A DNA stretch of 30,119 nucleotides, from the NCBI GenBank assembly GCA_945836565.1, contig CAMALN010000001.1:1-30119 (forward strand). Reading direction: 5' to 3'. Below are positions 1-7,751 of the stretch, one piece after another. A model generated the notes under the pieces. That model saw nothing but the letters and a program-made list of their open reading frames with translations. It did no database searches and was not told the origin of the DNA. The stretch is from an uncultured Lachnospiraceae bacterium. Its GTDB lineage: Bacteria; Bacillota; Clostridia; Lachnospirales; Lachnospiraceae. The position numbers were made by a program, and so were the translations under genes. How positions within the stretch are numbered: position 1 is the stretch's first letter; every line of letters starts with the position of its first letter.

Positions 1-41
1 TAATAAAAAGATTATTATATTTTTAATTAAGTCACAGCACA

Positions 42-278
42 GCTTGCAGGAGTGAATAATATTTCTATGCAGGGACATATGCGGCCGTCGTTTCTTAGCG
101 ACTGCTTAGCGTAAGCGTAGCAGAGCTTAGAAACGTGACGAGAGGAGGCGTCTATGTGCCAACGGCACATTTGAAATGACGCCGACGACATGTCGCAGAA
201 CGTATGTGATGCGACGTTACCAGAACGCACCTAAGCGGGAGCGGTCCCGGAATAGAAACATTATTCACTCCTGCAAGC
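42..278. repeat. Large multi-branched inverted-repeat element (structured DNA or RNA), element 1
   Basis: Two 27-nt arms at 42-68 and 252-278 are inverted copies of each other with a single mismatch (arm begins GCTTGCAGGAGTGAATAAT). Inside them GGGAC (72-76) can pair with GTCCC (244-248). The interior holds several further hairpins: GTTTCTTAGC with GCTTAGAAAC around 89-140, which encloses CTGCT/AGCAG and GCTTA/TAAGC; GGCGTC/GACGCC around an ATGTGCC-AAC-GGCACAT hairpin near 147-190; and GTCGCA/TGCGAC near 193-217. The whole would fold into one closed stem topped by a multi-branch domain. It contains no convincing gene and lies just before the aminotransferase start. It could be a noncoding RNA, a mobile palindromic element or a leader structure. 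The folding is visible by eye; the function is unknown. Confidence 0.7.
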
Positions 279-315
279 GTAATGGAAACCAGAAAGGATA
301 AGGTAGAGATTGACT

Positions 316-1386
316 ATGAAGTTATTTACAGTCGGCCCGGTTGATATGTACGAGGAAACTCTTTCTATCGGAGGAGAACCTATACCATACTTTAGAACAA
401 GTGAATTCTCAGATGTTATGTTCAAGCTCGAGAAGGATTTCTTGAAGCTTTTGTATGCAGGTGAGGGAAGCAGACTTATAACATTTACTGCATCGGGCAC
501 AGCTGCGATGGAGTCAGTATTCTTAAATGTTATAGACAAAGCTGACAAGCTTCTCATCGTAAACGGCGGTAGCTTTGGTCACAGATTCTGCATGCTGGCA
601 GACTTGTATGAGATACCGTATGATGAGATTAAGCTTGAGTATGGGGAGGTGCTGACCGAGGAGCTTTTGTACAGCTATGACGGAAGGGGCTATACAGCAC
701 TTCTGGTAAATATACACGAGACTTCGATAGGTCAGTTATATGATTATAAGATGCTAGGTGAGTTCTGCAGGAAGAACAATATGTACTACATCGTGGATGC
801 AATCAGTTCATTTCTGGCTGATGAGCTTAAGATGGCTGAGGCAGGCATCGATATAGTAATCACTTCATCGCAGAAGGCGATGGCACTTCCGCCGGGACTT
901 TCGTTCGTGGCATTAAGCACCCGTATATTAAATGAGCGTGTCAAGGGTGCAAGGGTTCGCTCGATGTACTTTGATTATAATGATTATCTGCTCAATATGG
1001 AGCGCGGACAGACTCCGTTTACACCGGCTGTGGGCATCATACTCCAGCTTGCACAGCGTATGGATGCACTGGCGAAGAAGGGTGTGGAGGCAGAGATAGA
1101 GAAGCATCGTAAGCTGGCTGGTGAATTCAGACAGATGTGTGCTGATGCAGGTATTCCGGTACCGGAATTTCCAAAGTCAAATGCACTTACGACCATAGAG
1201 TTCCCTGAGGGGAATGCTTTAGAGGTGTTCGCTAAGCTTAAGGATGAGTACGGTCTGATGCTTACTCCTTCGGGTGGCGAGATAGGAAAGAGGGTGCTTC
1301 GTGTAGGACACCTTGGAGCCAGAAGTATAGAGGATTATGTAGAGGTTATAGATAGTATTAAGACTATGACCGATAGATTGCAATAG
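316..1386 (+). CDS. Class V PLP-dependent aminotransferase, 2-aminoethylphosphonate--pyruvate transaminase-like
   Basis: This 356-residue fold-type I aminotransferase resembles the PhnW/alanine-glyoxylate transaminase group, which interconverts phosphonoacetaldehyde and 2-aminoethylphosphonate with an amino donor. Visible signs are the N-terminal MKLFTVGPVDM, the cofactor-phosphate segment SGTAAME (60-66), HETSIG (134-139), the PLP ring aspartate in VDAISSF (Asp161) and the Schiff-base lysine in SSQKAMALPPG (Lys187). The ATG at 316 is preferred because it gives the family-typical N-terminus. A TTG at 310 is also in frame and sits closer to AAGG at 300-303. The next gene, a nucleotidyltransferase, follows after 9 bases. 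With the LicD genes downstream this suggests biosynthesis of AEP for attachment to a surface glycan. PEP mutase and phosphonopyruvate decarboxylase are not in the window. Family is clear; the exact substrate is inferred from context. Confidence 0.8.
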   Translation: MKLFTVGPVDMYEETLSIGGEPIPYFRTSEFSDVMFKLEKDFLKLLYAGEGSRLITFTASGTAAMESVFLNVIDKADKLLIVNGGSFGHRFCMLADLYEIPYDEIKLEYGEVLTEELLYSYDGRGYTALLVNIHETSIGQLYDYKMLGEFCRKNNMYYIVDAISSFLADELKMAEAGIDIVITSSQKAMALPPGLSFVALSTRILNERVKGARVRSMYFDYNDYLLNMERGQTPFTPAVGIILQLAQRMDALAKKGVEAEIEKHRKLAGEFRQMCADAGIPVPEFPKSNALTTIEFPEGNALEVFAKLKDEYGLMLTPSGGEIGKRVLRVGHLGARSIEDYVEVIDSIKTMTDRLQ

Positions 1387-1395
1387 GAGAAAAGT

Positions 1396-2106
1396 ATGAA
1401 AGCATTTTTGCTGGCCGCCGGGCGTGGTACAAGAATAAGCAAGAAGATAGCAGAGATTCCGAAGTGTACGTTGGATGTGGGCGGCAAACCGCTCATATTG
1501 AGAACGGTTGAGATGCTTCTTGCAAACAATGTAGATGTGACGATAATAGTTGGATATAAGCACACCTGTATTGAGGAGGTGCTTGAGGGGAAGGATGTAA
1601 ATATAGTTTACAATCCATTCTTCGATGTGACAAACAGCATCGGCTCTCTGTGGATGGCTAAGGAATATATGACGGCTGACGATACTATAGTTGCAAATGC
1701 TGATGTGTTCTGGTCACAGGAGCTTTTGGATAAGATGATAGAGAATGCGAAGACTGACGAGGTGTTCATGCTTTCGGATGCGAAGCGCGCAGACGACGGA
1801 GATTATTTCTTCAATGTAGTTGACGGCAGCATCACTGCGTATGGCAAGGAACTTACACGTGAGGAGAGAAATGCTGAGTATGTGGGTATAGCTTATATGA
1901 GAGGTTCATTTATGCCTGCATTCAAGGATAGACTTGAGAAGCTCGTCGAAAAGCAGCAGCATGGCGTATGGTGGGAGAATGTACTCTACAGCTATATCGG
2001 AGAGAGAACGATACATGCCATGGAGGTTGGGGACACCTTCTGGTCGGAGATAGATTTCATAGAGGATTATTACAGGATAAATGAGTATATAGCGAGCCGG
2101 GGCTGA
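1396..2106 (+). CDS. LicC/PntC-type nucleotidyltransferase (probable CTP:AEP or CTP:phosphocholine cytidylyltransferase)
   Basis: This 236-residue sugar-phosphate-nucleotidyltransferase-fold enzyme probably activates a small phosphonate or phosphate alcohol as its CDP derivative in the cytosol. The NTP-binding loop LAAGRGTR is at 6-13, followed by PKCTLDVGGKP (22-32), the metal-binding aspartate in NADVFW (Asp103) and the SEIDF segment near the C-terminus. The length matches LicC (choline-phosphate cytidylyltransferase) and PntC (AEP cytidylyltransferase) rather than the larger sugar nucleotidyltransferases. It starts 9 bases after the aminotransferase with a GGAG ribosome binding site (TAGGAGAAAAGT), so the two are co-transcribed. 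Family members pair or fuse this domain with an AEP transaminase, which favours the AEP substrate. Specificity for choline phosphate cannot be excluded. Confidence 0.8.
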   Translation: MKAFLLAAGRGTRISKKIAEIPKCTLDVGGKPLILRTVEMLLANNVDVTIIVGYKHTCIEEVLEGKDVNIVYNPFFDVTNSIGSLWMAKEYMTADDTIVANADVFWSQELLDKMIENAKTDEVFMLSDAKRADDGDYFFNVVDGSITAYGKELTREERNAEYVGIAYMRGSFMPAFKDRLEKLVEKQQHGVWWENVLYSYIGERTIHAMEVGDTFWSEIDFIEDYYRINEYIASRG

Positions 2107-2170
2107 TATCACAGTCCCGGTGTGTGGACAGCGAATTACGGAGACTTCATCATAGGAAGGGTGAGATTAT

Positions 2171-3031
2171 ATGTACGGTGAATACGAGCCGGAGGTACTT
2201 GAAAAGGTTCATAAGATAGAAAAAGAAATGCTGGAGGATTTTATCTACATCTGTGACAAGTATGATATAAAATATTTTGTTATCTCAGGTACGGCGATAG
2301 GTGTTATGCGCCACAAGGGCTTTATACCATGGGATGATGATATCGATGTAGCTATGCTCAGGAAGGAATATCATAAGTTTGTCAAAGCTGCGAAGGTAGA
2401 GTTTGAGACCACCTTCAAGGGCAAATATGAGATGATGGGACCTAATTTCAAAAAGAAATTCTACAATATGCAGCCGGCGATGAATCTTATAGGCACCAGG
2501 TTCGTAAATGAAACGGCTTGGGCAGCGGGCTTTGAGCCGGGATTTTTCCTGGATATATTCGTATATGAGAATGTACCGGAGGATGATGCAGAGCTTGAGA
2601 AGGTTGCTAAGCTGTGCAGGCTTTACAGCATACTTTACATTATAAGAAGTACACATTTTTGGAAATTGATACCGACACATCCGATGGCGGAGAGACCTAA
2701 GCTTTTTGTGTACGGAATAGTGGGAGCACTGCTCAGGCTGATTCCAAATAGCGACAGTATATTGTATAAGAGATATCTGAAGGTTTTGAAGCCATATTAT
2801 GGCAAGACGAAGAGATATTCGGCAACTCTTGATCCCGGAGTGACATATATGGATGTATGGGAGGATGAACTGGAGCCTTATGCCGAGAAGGATTTTGAGG
2901 ATATCAAGGTTAAGATGATTCGTGAGTATGAGGAGCAGCTTATCAGACATATGGGTGAGTATATGGAGATGCCGCCTGAGGATAAGAGAACAAATCATTG
3001 CCCGAAGCTTCTTGATTTCGGAGACAGATAG
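2171..3031 (+). CDS. LicD-family phosphotransferase (first copy)
   Basis: This 286-residue protein has the LicD signature SGTAIGVMRHKGFIPWDDDI at 39-58 with the catalytic-type DDDID run, and the C-terminal PPEDKRTNHCP segment shared with the second copy at 3956. LicD proteins move phosphocholine, or related groups such as AEP or ribitol phosphate, from a CDP carrier onto glycans, which fits the cytidylyltransferase directly upstream. It has a nucleotidyltransferase-like fold and probably works at the inner membrane face; a hydrophobic stretch (FVYGIVGALLRLI) lies around residues 176-190. It lies 64 bases after the preceding gene and 16 bases before the glycosyltransferase. The start at ATG 2171 follows GGAAGG. 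Family assignment is strong; donor and acceptor are unknown. Confidence 0.88.
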   Translation: MYGEYEPEVLEKVHKIEKEMLEDFIYICDKYDIKYFVISGTAIGVMRHKGFIPWDDDIDVAMLRKEYHKFVKAAKVEFETTFKGKYEMMGPNFKKKFYNMQPAMNLIGTRFVNETAWAAGFEPGFFLDIFVYENVPEDDAELEKVAKLCRLYSILYIIRSTHFWKLIPTHPMAERPKLFVYGIVGALLRLIPNSDSILYKRYLKVLKPYYGKTKRYSATLDPGVTYMDVWEDELEPYAEKDFEDIKVKMIREYEEQLIRHMGEYMEMPPEDKRTNHCPKLLDFGDR

Positions 3032-3047
3032 AAAACAGGAGACAGAT

Positions 3048-3956
3048 ATGAAGAAGGTTGCGGTTTTGCTTGCAAGCTATAATGGAGAGCGGTATATCGG
3101 CAGACAGATAGAGAGCATCATGCGACAGACATATCCTGATATAGAATTATATATCAGGGATGACTGCTCTACAGACGGTACTGTTGAGGTTATAAAAAGC
3201 TATAAGGAAAAGTATGATAATATTCATTTGATTGAGAGTAAGGAGAATCTCGGATATCCGGGATGCTTCTATGCGCTTACGGACGATACATCGATTCAAG
3301 CGGATTATTATGCTTTTGCTGACCAGGATGATTATTGGCTGAAGAACAAGATAGCCCGTGCAGTGAGCGTTCTTGAGAAACAGGATGACAAGGTCGCCTG
3401 CAGCTATTATTCGGGATATATGATGTGCAAGAGCAATCTTAAGGCACAGAAAAAATCAAGGCCAAGAAAGCAGCGCATAAGCTTTGCTGAGTCGCTGTTT
3501 GAGGTTTGTGGAATGGAATTCACACAGGTTGTAAATGGCGAGGCTATGAAGCTGATTAGAACCTATAAGCCTAAGAAGGCCAGTGCGAGGGGAACGTGGA
3601 TGAGTCCTCTTATAAGCGGCATGGGCAAGGTTGTATATGACAATTATTGTTCGGCATATTACAGAAGGCATGAGAGTGCAGTTACCAACAGTGATATGGG
3701 ACCTCTGGGCATATGGATATGGCGAATCAAGGAATTCCTGTTCGGAGGCTTTGATGAATATAAGATTTTACTCGAGGATATAGAAGAGGTGATAGGTTCA
3801 CGACTTTCTGCTAAGGATGCGAAGGTGCTTAGTGTGTTCACGGCGAAGAAGACTGTACCTAATCAGCTTATGAAGGCACTTTATCCTAAGAGACTTAGAA
3901 GCAGATGGATAGATGAGATAGCACTTAGAAGTATGTTTTTGATATGGAGATTATAA
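3048..3956 (+). CDS. Family 2 glycosyltransferase
   Basis: This 302-residue inverting glycosyltransferase has a GT-A fold. The N-terminus VAVLLASYNGERYI (4-17), RDDCSTDGT (37-45) and ADQDDYW (91-97, containing the metal/nucleotide-binding DxD) are typical of rhamnosyl- and related GT2 enzymes. An in-frame extension back to 2922 overlaps the preceding LicD gene heavily and has no homology-like features. The ATG at 3048 has AGGAG seven bases upstream and gives the canonical N-terminus. The stop codon overlaps the next start in TAATG. Its place between two LicD genes suggests it adds a sugar of the repeat unit or tail that is then decorated. The donor sugar cannot be read from the sequence. Confidence 0.87.
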   Translation: MKKVAVLLASYNGERYIGRQIESIMRQTYPDIELYIRDDCSTDGTVEVIKSYKEKYDNIHLIESKENLGYPGCFYALTDDTSIQADYYAFADQDDYWLKNKIARAVSVLEKQDDKVACSYYSGYMMCKSNLKAQKKSRPRKQRISFAESLFEVCGMEFTQVVNGEAMKLIRTYKPKKASARGTWMSPLISGMGKVVYDNYCSAYYRRHESAVTNSDMGPLGIWIWRIKEFLFGGFDEYKILLEDIEEVIGSRLSAKDAKVLSVFTAKKTVPNQLMKALYPKRLRSRWIDEIALRSMFLIWRL

Positions 3957-4807
3957 TGAGTCAATACGATGAGAAAACACTAAAGAAGGTTCAAGAGATA
4001 GAGCTTAGCATATTGAAGGATTTTATCAAGCTGTGTGATGAAAATGACATCACATATTTTGGTATAGCCGGCACCGGTATAGGTGCGCTTCGTCATAAGG
4101 GATTTATCCCATGGGACGATGATATAGATGTGGCTATGCCAAGAGCGGACCACGACAGGTTTGTGAAGCTTGCCAAGGAGAAATGGGCGGACAAGTATTA
4201 TGTACTAAATGGCATGGAGGATCCGAATTACCCACTCCTTACTACCAGATGGGTATTGAAGGGCACAACATTTATTGAGGAGCCGCTTAAGAACATTGAT
4301 TGTCAGTTTGGTATATTCCTGGATATCTATCCATTGGACAAGATTCCTGATGATGAGAAGCTTTTCAAGAGACAGGCTAGGCAGGCATTCTTCTGGTCTA
4401 AGCTTCTGGTGCTTAGAAGTATTCCGTATCCGGTGCTTCCGTTTGGAGGAATTAAGGCGAAGCTTGTGCATGCAATCTGTGCGGTAGTACATGCATTGAT
4501 GGTGGCATGCAGGATATCGAAGAAGAAGCTGTATAAGATGTGTCTGGACGTGTCCACGCAGTATAACCGTCTCGAGAACACAAAGCGTATCGACTTTTTA
4601 TGTGATACCACAGCTTATATGAATATACACTCTACGGAAGGAATGTTCCCTCTGGTAGAGTATGATTTTGAGGATATCAAGGTCAAATTCCCGGGAAATA
4701 TCAAGGAGAATCTGACCTTGGAATACGGTGATTATATGACACTTCCTCCTGAGGATAAGAGAAGGAATCATTATCCATATAAATTGGATTTTGGAAAGTA
4801 TGAGTAA
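3956..4807 (+). CDS. LicD-family phosphotransferase (second copy)
   Basis: This 283-residue paralogue of the LicD gene at 2171 has AGTGIGALRHKGFIPWDDDI at 38-57 and the PPEDKRRNHYP C-terminal segment. The middle region differs greatly from the first copy, so this is not a recent duplication and may use a different acceptor or donor. ATG 3956 is chosen over the in-frame ATG 3944 because it overlaps the previous stop by one base (TAATG) and has GGAG about six bases upstream, which indicates translational coupling to the glycosyltransferase. A small hairpin without a U-tract (4828-4851) lies in the 68-base gap before the flippase. Having two LicD enzymes in one locus suggests two phospho-decorations per glycan. 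Confidence 0.88.
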   Translation: MSQYDEKTLKKVQEIELSILKDFIKLCDENDITYFGIAGTGIGALRHKGFIPWDDDIDVAMPRADHDRFVKLAKEKWADKYYVLNGMEDPNYPLLTTRWVLKGTTFIEEPLKNIDCQFGIFLDIYPLDKIPDDEKLFKRQARQAFFWSKLLVLRSIPYPVLPFGGIKAKLVHAICAVVHALMVACRISKKKLYKMCLDVSTQYNRLENTKRIDFLCDTTAYMNIHSTEGMFPLVEYDFEDIKVKFPGNIKENLTLEYGDYMTLPPEDKRRNHYPYKLDFGKYE

Positions 4808-4875
4808 TATATATTATTTATAATATGAGTGTCAGATGAATGTCTGGCACTTATGTATTATAAGATAGGTGAGAT

Positions 4876-6432
4876 ATGTCAACTGAAGAATTCAATAATG
4901 ATGACAATCAAATATTGGACAAGGATATAGTGCAGTCGAAGGTTGTTGAGGGCAGTAATATCGTTGAACAATCCCATGAGGGCGAAGCAAACGCTGCAGT
5001 TAATAAGAATATGGGTGTGAATTTCATATTTAGTGTGCTGAAGTCTATGATGGGCGTGGTATTTCCGCTTATTACATTCCCGTATGCAACGCGAGTGCTG
5101 GGGCCGGAGTGTCTGGGGAAGATAGATTATGCGTATGCAAATGTATCGTATTTTGTGCTTATTGCATCATTTGGTGTGGCGAGCTACGCGATACGTGAGG
5201 GAAGTAAATCCAGAGACGACAGGGCGAAGATAAGCCGTTTTGCCAGTGAGATGCTGTGCATAAATGCCGTTGCGGTATTGGTGGCATATGCGCTCTTCCT
5301 CATTTTTTTGTGTATCCCAAAGATGTCCGGATACAGGGATTTGATGCTTTTGTTCTCGGTATCCATATGCCTTACGCCGATTGGTGTGGAATGGATATAC
5401 AATATCTATGAGGAGTATCGATATATTACGGTCAGGGCGTTCTTGTTCCAGCTTCTGGCTGTGGTTGTCTTATATACCTGTGTAAAGGATAGAAATGATT
5501 ATATGGTATATGCCGGTACGCTTATATTGTCTTCGGTGGGCTCAAATATAGTCAATATATTGAGACTTAAGCGGTTCGTGGATTTTAAGCCTGTATTTAG
5601 TAAAGCTTTACTTAAGCATATTAAGCCTATGGCATATCTTTTCGTGATGATAATAGCTTCGTCTATATATCTTATAATGGATAGGTCGATGCTTGGATAT
5701 ATTACCGGTGACGATAGGGAGGTTGGTTTATATACAACGGCTATAAAGGTTATGACCGTACTGACCTCTATACTGGCAAGCGTACGTACAGTGGTTATAC
5801 CTCGAAGTGCATATTATGTGAAGAGTAATCCTGAAAAATCGCAGGAGCTTAATTATACAACTCTTAAGATAGTATATCTCATAAGTATCCCGTGTGCGGT
5901 AGGCATAGCACTGCTGGCAGACAGAGTTATGGTATTGTTCGCAGGAAGTGAGTATCTGGAGTCGGGAAGTGTACTTAAAATCCTTATGATTGATTTGATA
6001 CTTTCTGCGGCAAACGGAGTTATTATTAATCAGATATTTATCATCAACAAGAGGGATAAGATAGCCAGTATGGCGATTATATCCGGTGCTGTAGCGAATC
6101 TGATATTAAATATCATACTCATACAGCTTATAGGTAAATACGGAGCCGCCATAAGCACCTGTGTGGCAGAGCTTGTGATACTTATATTTGCATGTATTGC
6201 GGGCAGAGATATATTTAAGCCGGAAAAGGTGCTCGGGCAGATATTGCAGAGTATTATTGCAAGTATGCCGATGGTTTTGATATACTATGCTATTGATGCG
6301 GCAGGCTTAGGAGACTTGGCTGTCATAGGAATCATGGTAATTGTTGGAGCAGCTGCTTACTTTGGAATGTTATTGATTATGAAGAATAAGCTGTTGCAGG
6401 ATTTGCTGGGGGGAGTGAGAAAAAAGATATAA
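4876..6432 (+). CDS. Wzx-type polysaccharide (O-unit) flippase
   Basis: This 518-residue polytopic membrane protein of the MVF/MATE-like polysaccharide transporter superfamily has about 14 predicted membrane segments. It would translocate an undecaprenyl-pyrophosphate-linked repeat unit across the cytoplasmic membrane. The family-typical beginning KNMGVNFIFSVLKSMMGVVFPLITFPY starts near residue 44 and is followed by YATRVLGPECLGKIDYA. The first 43 residues are an unusual hydrophilic, acidic, Asn/Gln-rich cytosolic extension absent from typical Wzx proteins. Start ATG 4876 is preceded by AGGTGAG. It is the last gene of the glycan operon, and its stop codon abuts a bidirectional terminator. No Wzy polymerase is visible in the window. 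Confidence 0.87.
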   Translation: MSTEEFNNDDNQILDKDIVQSKVVEGSNIVEQSHEGEANAAVNKNMGVNFIFSVLKSMMGVVFPLITFPYATRVLGPECLGKIDYAYANVSYFVLIASFGVASYAIREGSKSRDDRAKISRFASEMLCINAVAVLVAYALFLIFLCIPKMSGYRDLMLLFSVSICLTPIGVEWIYNIYEEYRYITVRAFLFQLLAVVVLYTCVKDRNDYMVYAGTLILSSVGSNIVNILRLKRFVDFKPVFSKALLKHIKPMAYLFVMIIASSIYLIMDRSMLGYITGDDREVGLYTTAIKVMTVLTSILASVRTVVIPRSAYYVKSNPEKSQELNYTTLKIVYLISIPCAVGIALLADRVMVLFAGSEYLESGSVLKILMIDLILSAANGVIINQIFIINKRDKIASMAIISGAVANLILNIILIQLIGKYGAAISTCVAELVILIFACIAGRDIFKPEKVLGQILQSIIASMPMVLIYYAIDAAGLGDLAVIGIMVIVGAAAYFGMLLIMKNKLLQDLLGGVRKKI

Positions 6433-6470
6433 AAACAGCCGGTCGTACATAATAAAGACCGGCTGTTTTT
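6431..6470. terminator. Bidirectional intrinsic terminator between the flippase gene and prs
   Basis: A perfect 14-bp stem, AAAAACAGCCGGTC (6431-6444) with GACCGGCTGTTTTT (6457-6470), has a 12-nt loop. The A-run and T-run on the two sides let it act on both strands, and it serves convergent genes ending at 6432 (+) and 6478 (-). Confidence 0.92.
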
Positions 6471-6477
6471 ATATCTA

Positions 6478-7686
6478 TTAATCTACGTTCGGAGCCTTAT
6501 AGTTATCAGTTATGGTACCGCATTCCTTGTACTCCTGGATACGTGCCTGGATACGCTCAGACTGGTCTAAGAGTTTGCTTATAGATGCGTTGTGGTTCAG
6601 GTGGTCGATAAGTATGGCGATGTACTTGCTAAGGTCTGCTGAACCATACCAGTCTCTGGTGAATAATTCAGGGTTCTGGTAGGTGAGGTTAGTGGTGATA
6701 ACCTTCTCAATGGTTCCATCATTCTTGGCCTGATCAAATATTTCAAGACCTGCTGTGAATAATCCGAATGTAGCGAGGCAGTAAACTCTTCTTGCTTTTC
6801 TTGCCTTAAGCTGCTTAGCTACATCGAGCATTGATTCACCTGATGCTATCATATCGTCGATTATGATAACGTCCTTACCCTCTACGGAGTCACCGAGGAA
6901 CTCGTGAGCTACGATAGGGTTCTTGCCATTTACGATAGTAGTGTAATCACGCCTCTTATAGAACATACCTACATCTACGCCGAGATGGTTAGCGAAGTAT
7001 ATTGCTCTGTTCATAGCACCCTCATCAGGGCTTATAACCATCATATGCCCGCTGTCGAGCTGCAAATCCGGTGTGCTTCTAAGGAGAGTCTTGATGAACT
7101 GGTAGGTTGGCATGATGTTCTCGAAACCGCTTCTTGGAATCGCATTCTGTACACGTGGGTCGTGAGCATCAAAGGTGATTATGTTCTCAACACCGAGTGA
7201 TACAAGCTCCTGAAGGGCGATAGCACAGTCAAGAGATTCTCTGCTTGAACGCTTGTGCTGACGACTCTCGTACAGGAATGGCATAATAACCGTGATACGG
7301 TTAGCCTTGCTTCCGATAGCCGAGATAACACGCTTTAAATCTGCGTAATGATCATCAGGTGACATAACTGTAGGCTGTCCGCAGATGTTATATGTTATGC
7401 TGTGGTTAACCACGTCTACGAGGAGATATACGTCAGTTCCTCTTACAGAATCAGACAGGGTTCCCTTTGCTTCACCGGAACCGAATCTAGGACAGGATGA
7501 CTTCAGGATGTATGAATCCTTTTCGTAGCCTGTAAATGTGATACTGTCCTTGTGTTCGTTGATTCTTTCGGCTCTCCACTTTGCGATATAGCGGTCTACC
7601 TTTTCACCTAAGGACTGGCAGCTTGCAAGTGGTATGATACCTAATTTTCCAACGGGTACATTGATAAGATTGCTTGAATCTGGCAT
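6478..7686 (-). CDS. prs: Ribose-phosphate pyrophosphokinase (PRPP synthetase), long clostridial form
   Basis: This enzyme makes 5-phosphoribosyl-1-pyrophosphate from ribose 5-phosphate and ATP, feeding purine, pyrimidine, NAD, histidine and tryptophan synthesis. The 402 residues exceed the usual 310-320; the extra length is an N-terminal region (about 1-85) and a C-terminal tail. Diagnostic parts are RQHKRSSRES (142-151), FDAHDPRVQNAI (172-183, in place of the usual DLHAxQIQGFF), PDEGAMNRA (220-228) and the PRPP-binding loop VIIIDDMIASGESM (273-286). A GGAGG ribosome binding site lies nine bases before the ATG. It sits 65 bases downstream of the dnaI-like gene. A short hairpin (CGTCTG/CAGACG, 7731-7747) lies between them, so read-through from the dnaD operon is possible. 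Confidence 0.93.
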   Translation of the reverse strand: MPDSSNLINVPVGKLGIIPLASCQSLGEKVDRYIAKWRAERINEHKDSITFTGYEKDSYILKSSCPRFGSGEAKGTLSDSVRGTDVYLLVDVVNHSITYNICGQPTVMSPDDHYADLKRVISAIGSKANRITVIMPFLYESRQHKRSSRESLDCAIALQELVSLGVENIITFDAHDPRVQNAIPRSGFENIMPTYQFIKTLLRSTPDLQLDSGHMMVISPDEGAMNRAIYFANHLGVDVGMFYKRRDYTTIVNGKNPIVAHEFLGDSVEGKDVIIIDDMIASGESMLDVAKQLKARKARRVYCLATFGLFTAGLEIFDQAKNDGTIEKVITTNLTYQNPELFTRDWYGSADLSKYIAILIDHLNHNASISKLLDQSERIQARIQEYKECGTITDNYKAPNVD

Positions 7687-7751
7687 GATTTTTCCTCCAT
7701 TGCTTGCGTTCTTTTGTTTGATGTATATATGACGTCTGATTTTCAGACGGA

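Noticed and set aside
27..230. 67-residue open frame on the minus strand within element 1
   Set aside because: It lies across the multi-hairpin structure, has no ribosome binding site and its composition is not protein-like.
2285..2998. 237-residue minus-strand open frame opposite the first LicD gene
   Set aside because: It is the antisense of a clear LicD gene, with Ile/Leu/His/Arg-rich composition typical of a shadow frame.
2922..3047. Extended start of the glycosyltransferase overlapping the LicD gene
   Set aside because: The extension has no family features, and ATG 3048 has an AGGAG ribosome binding site and the canonical GT2 N-terminus.
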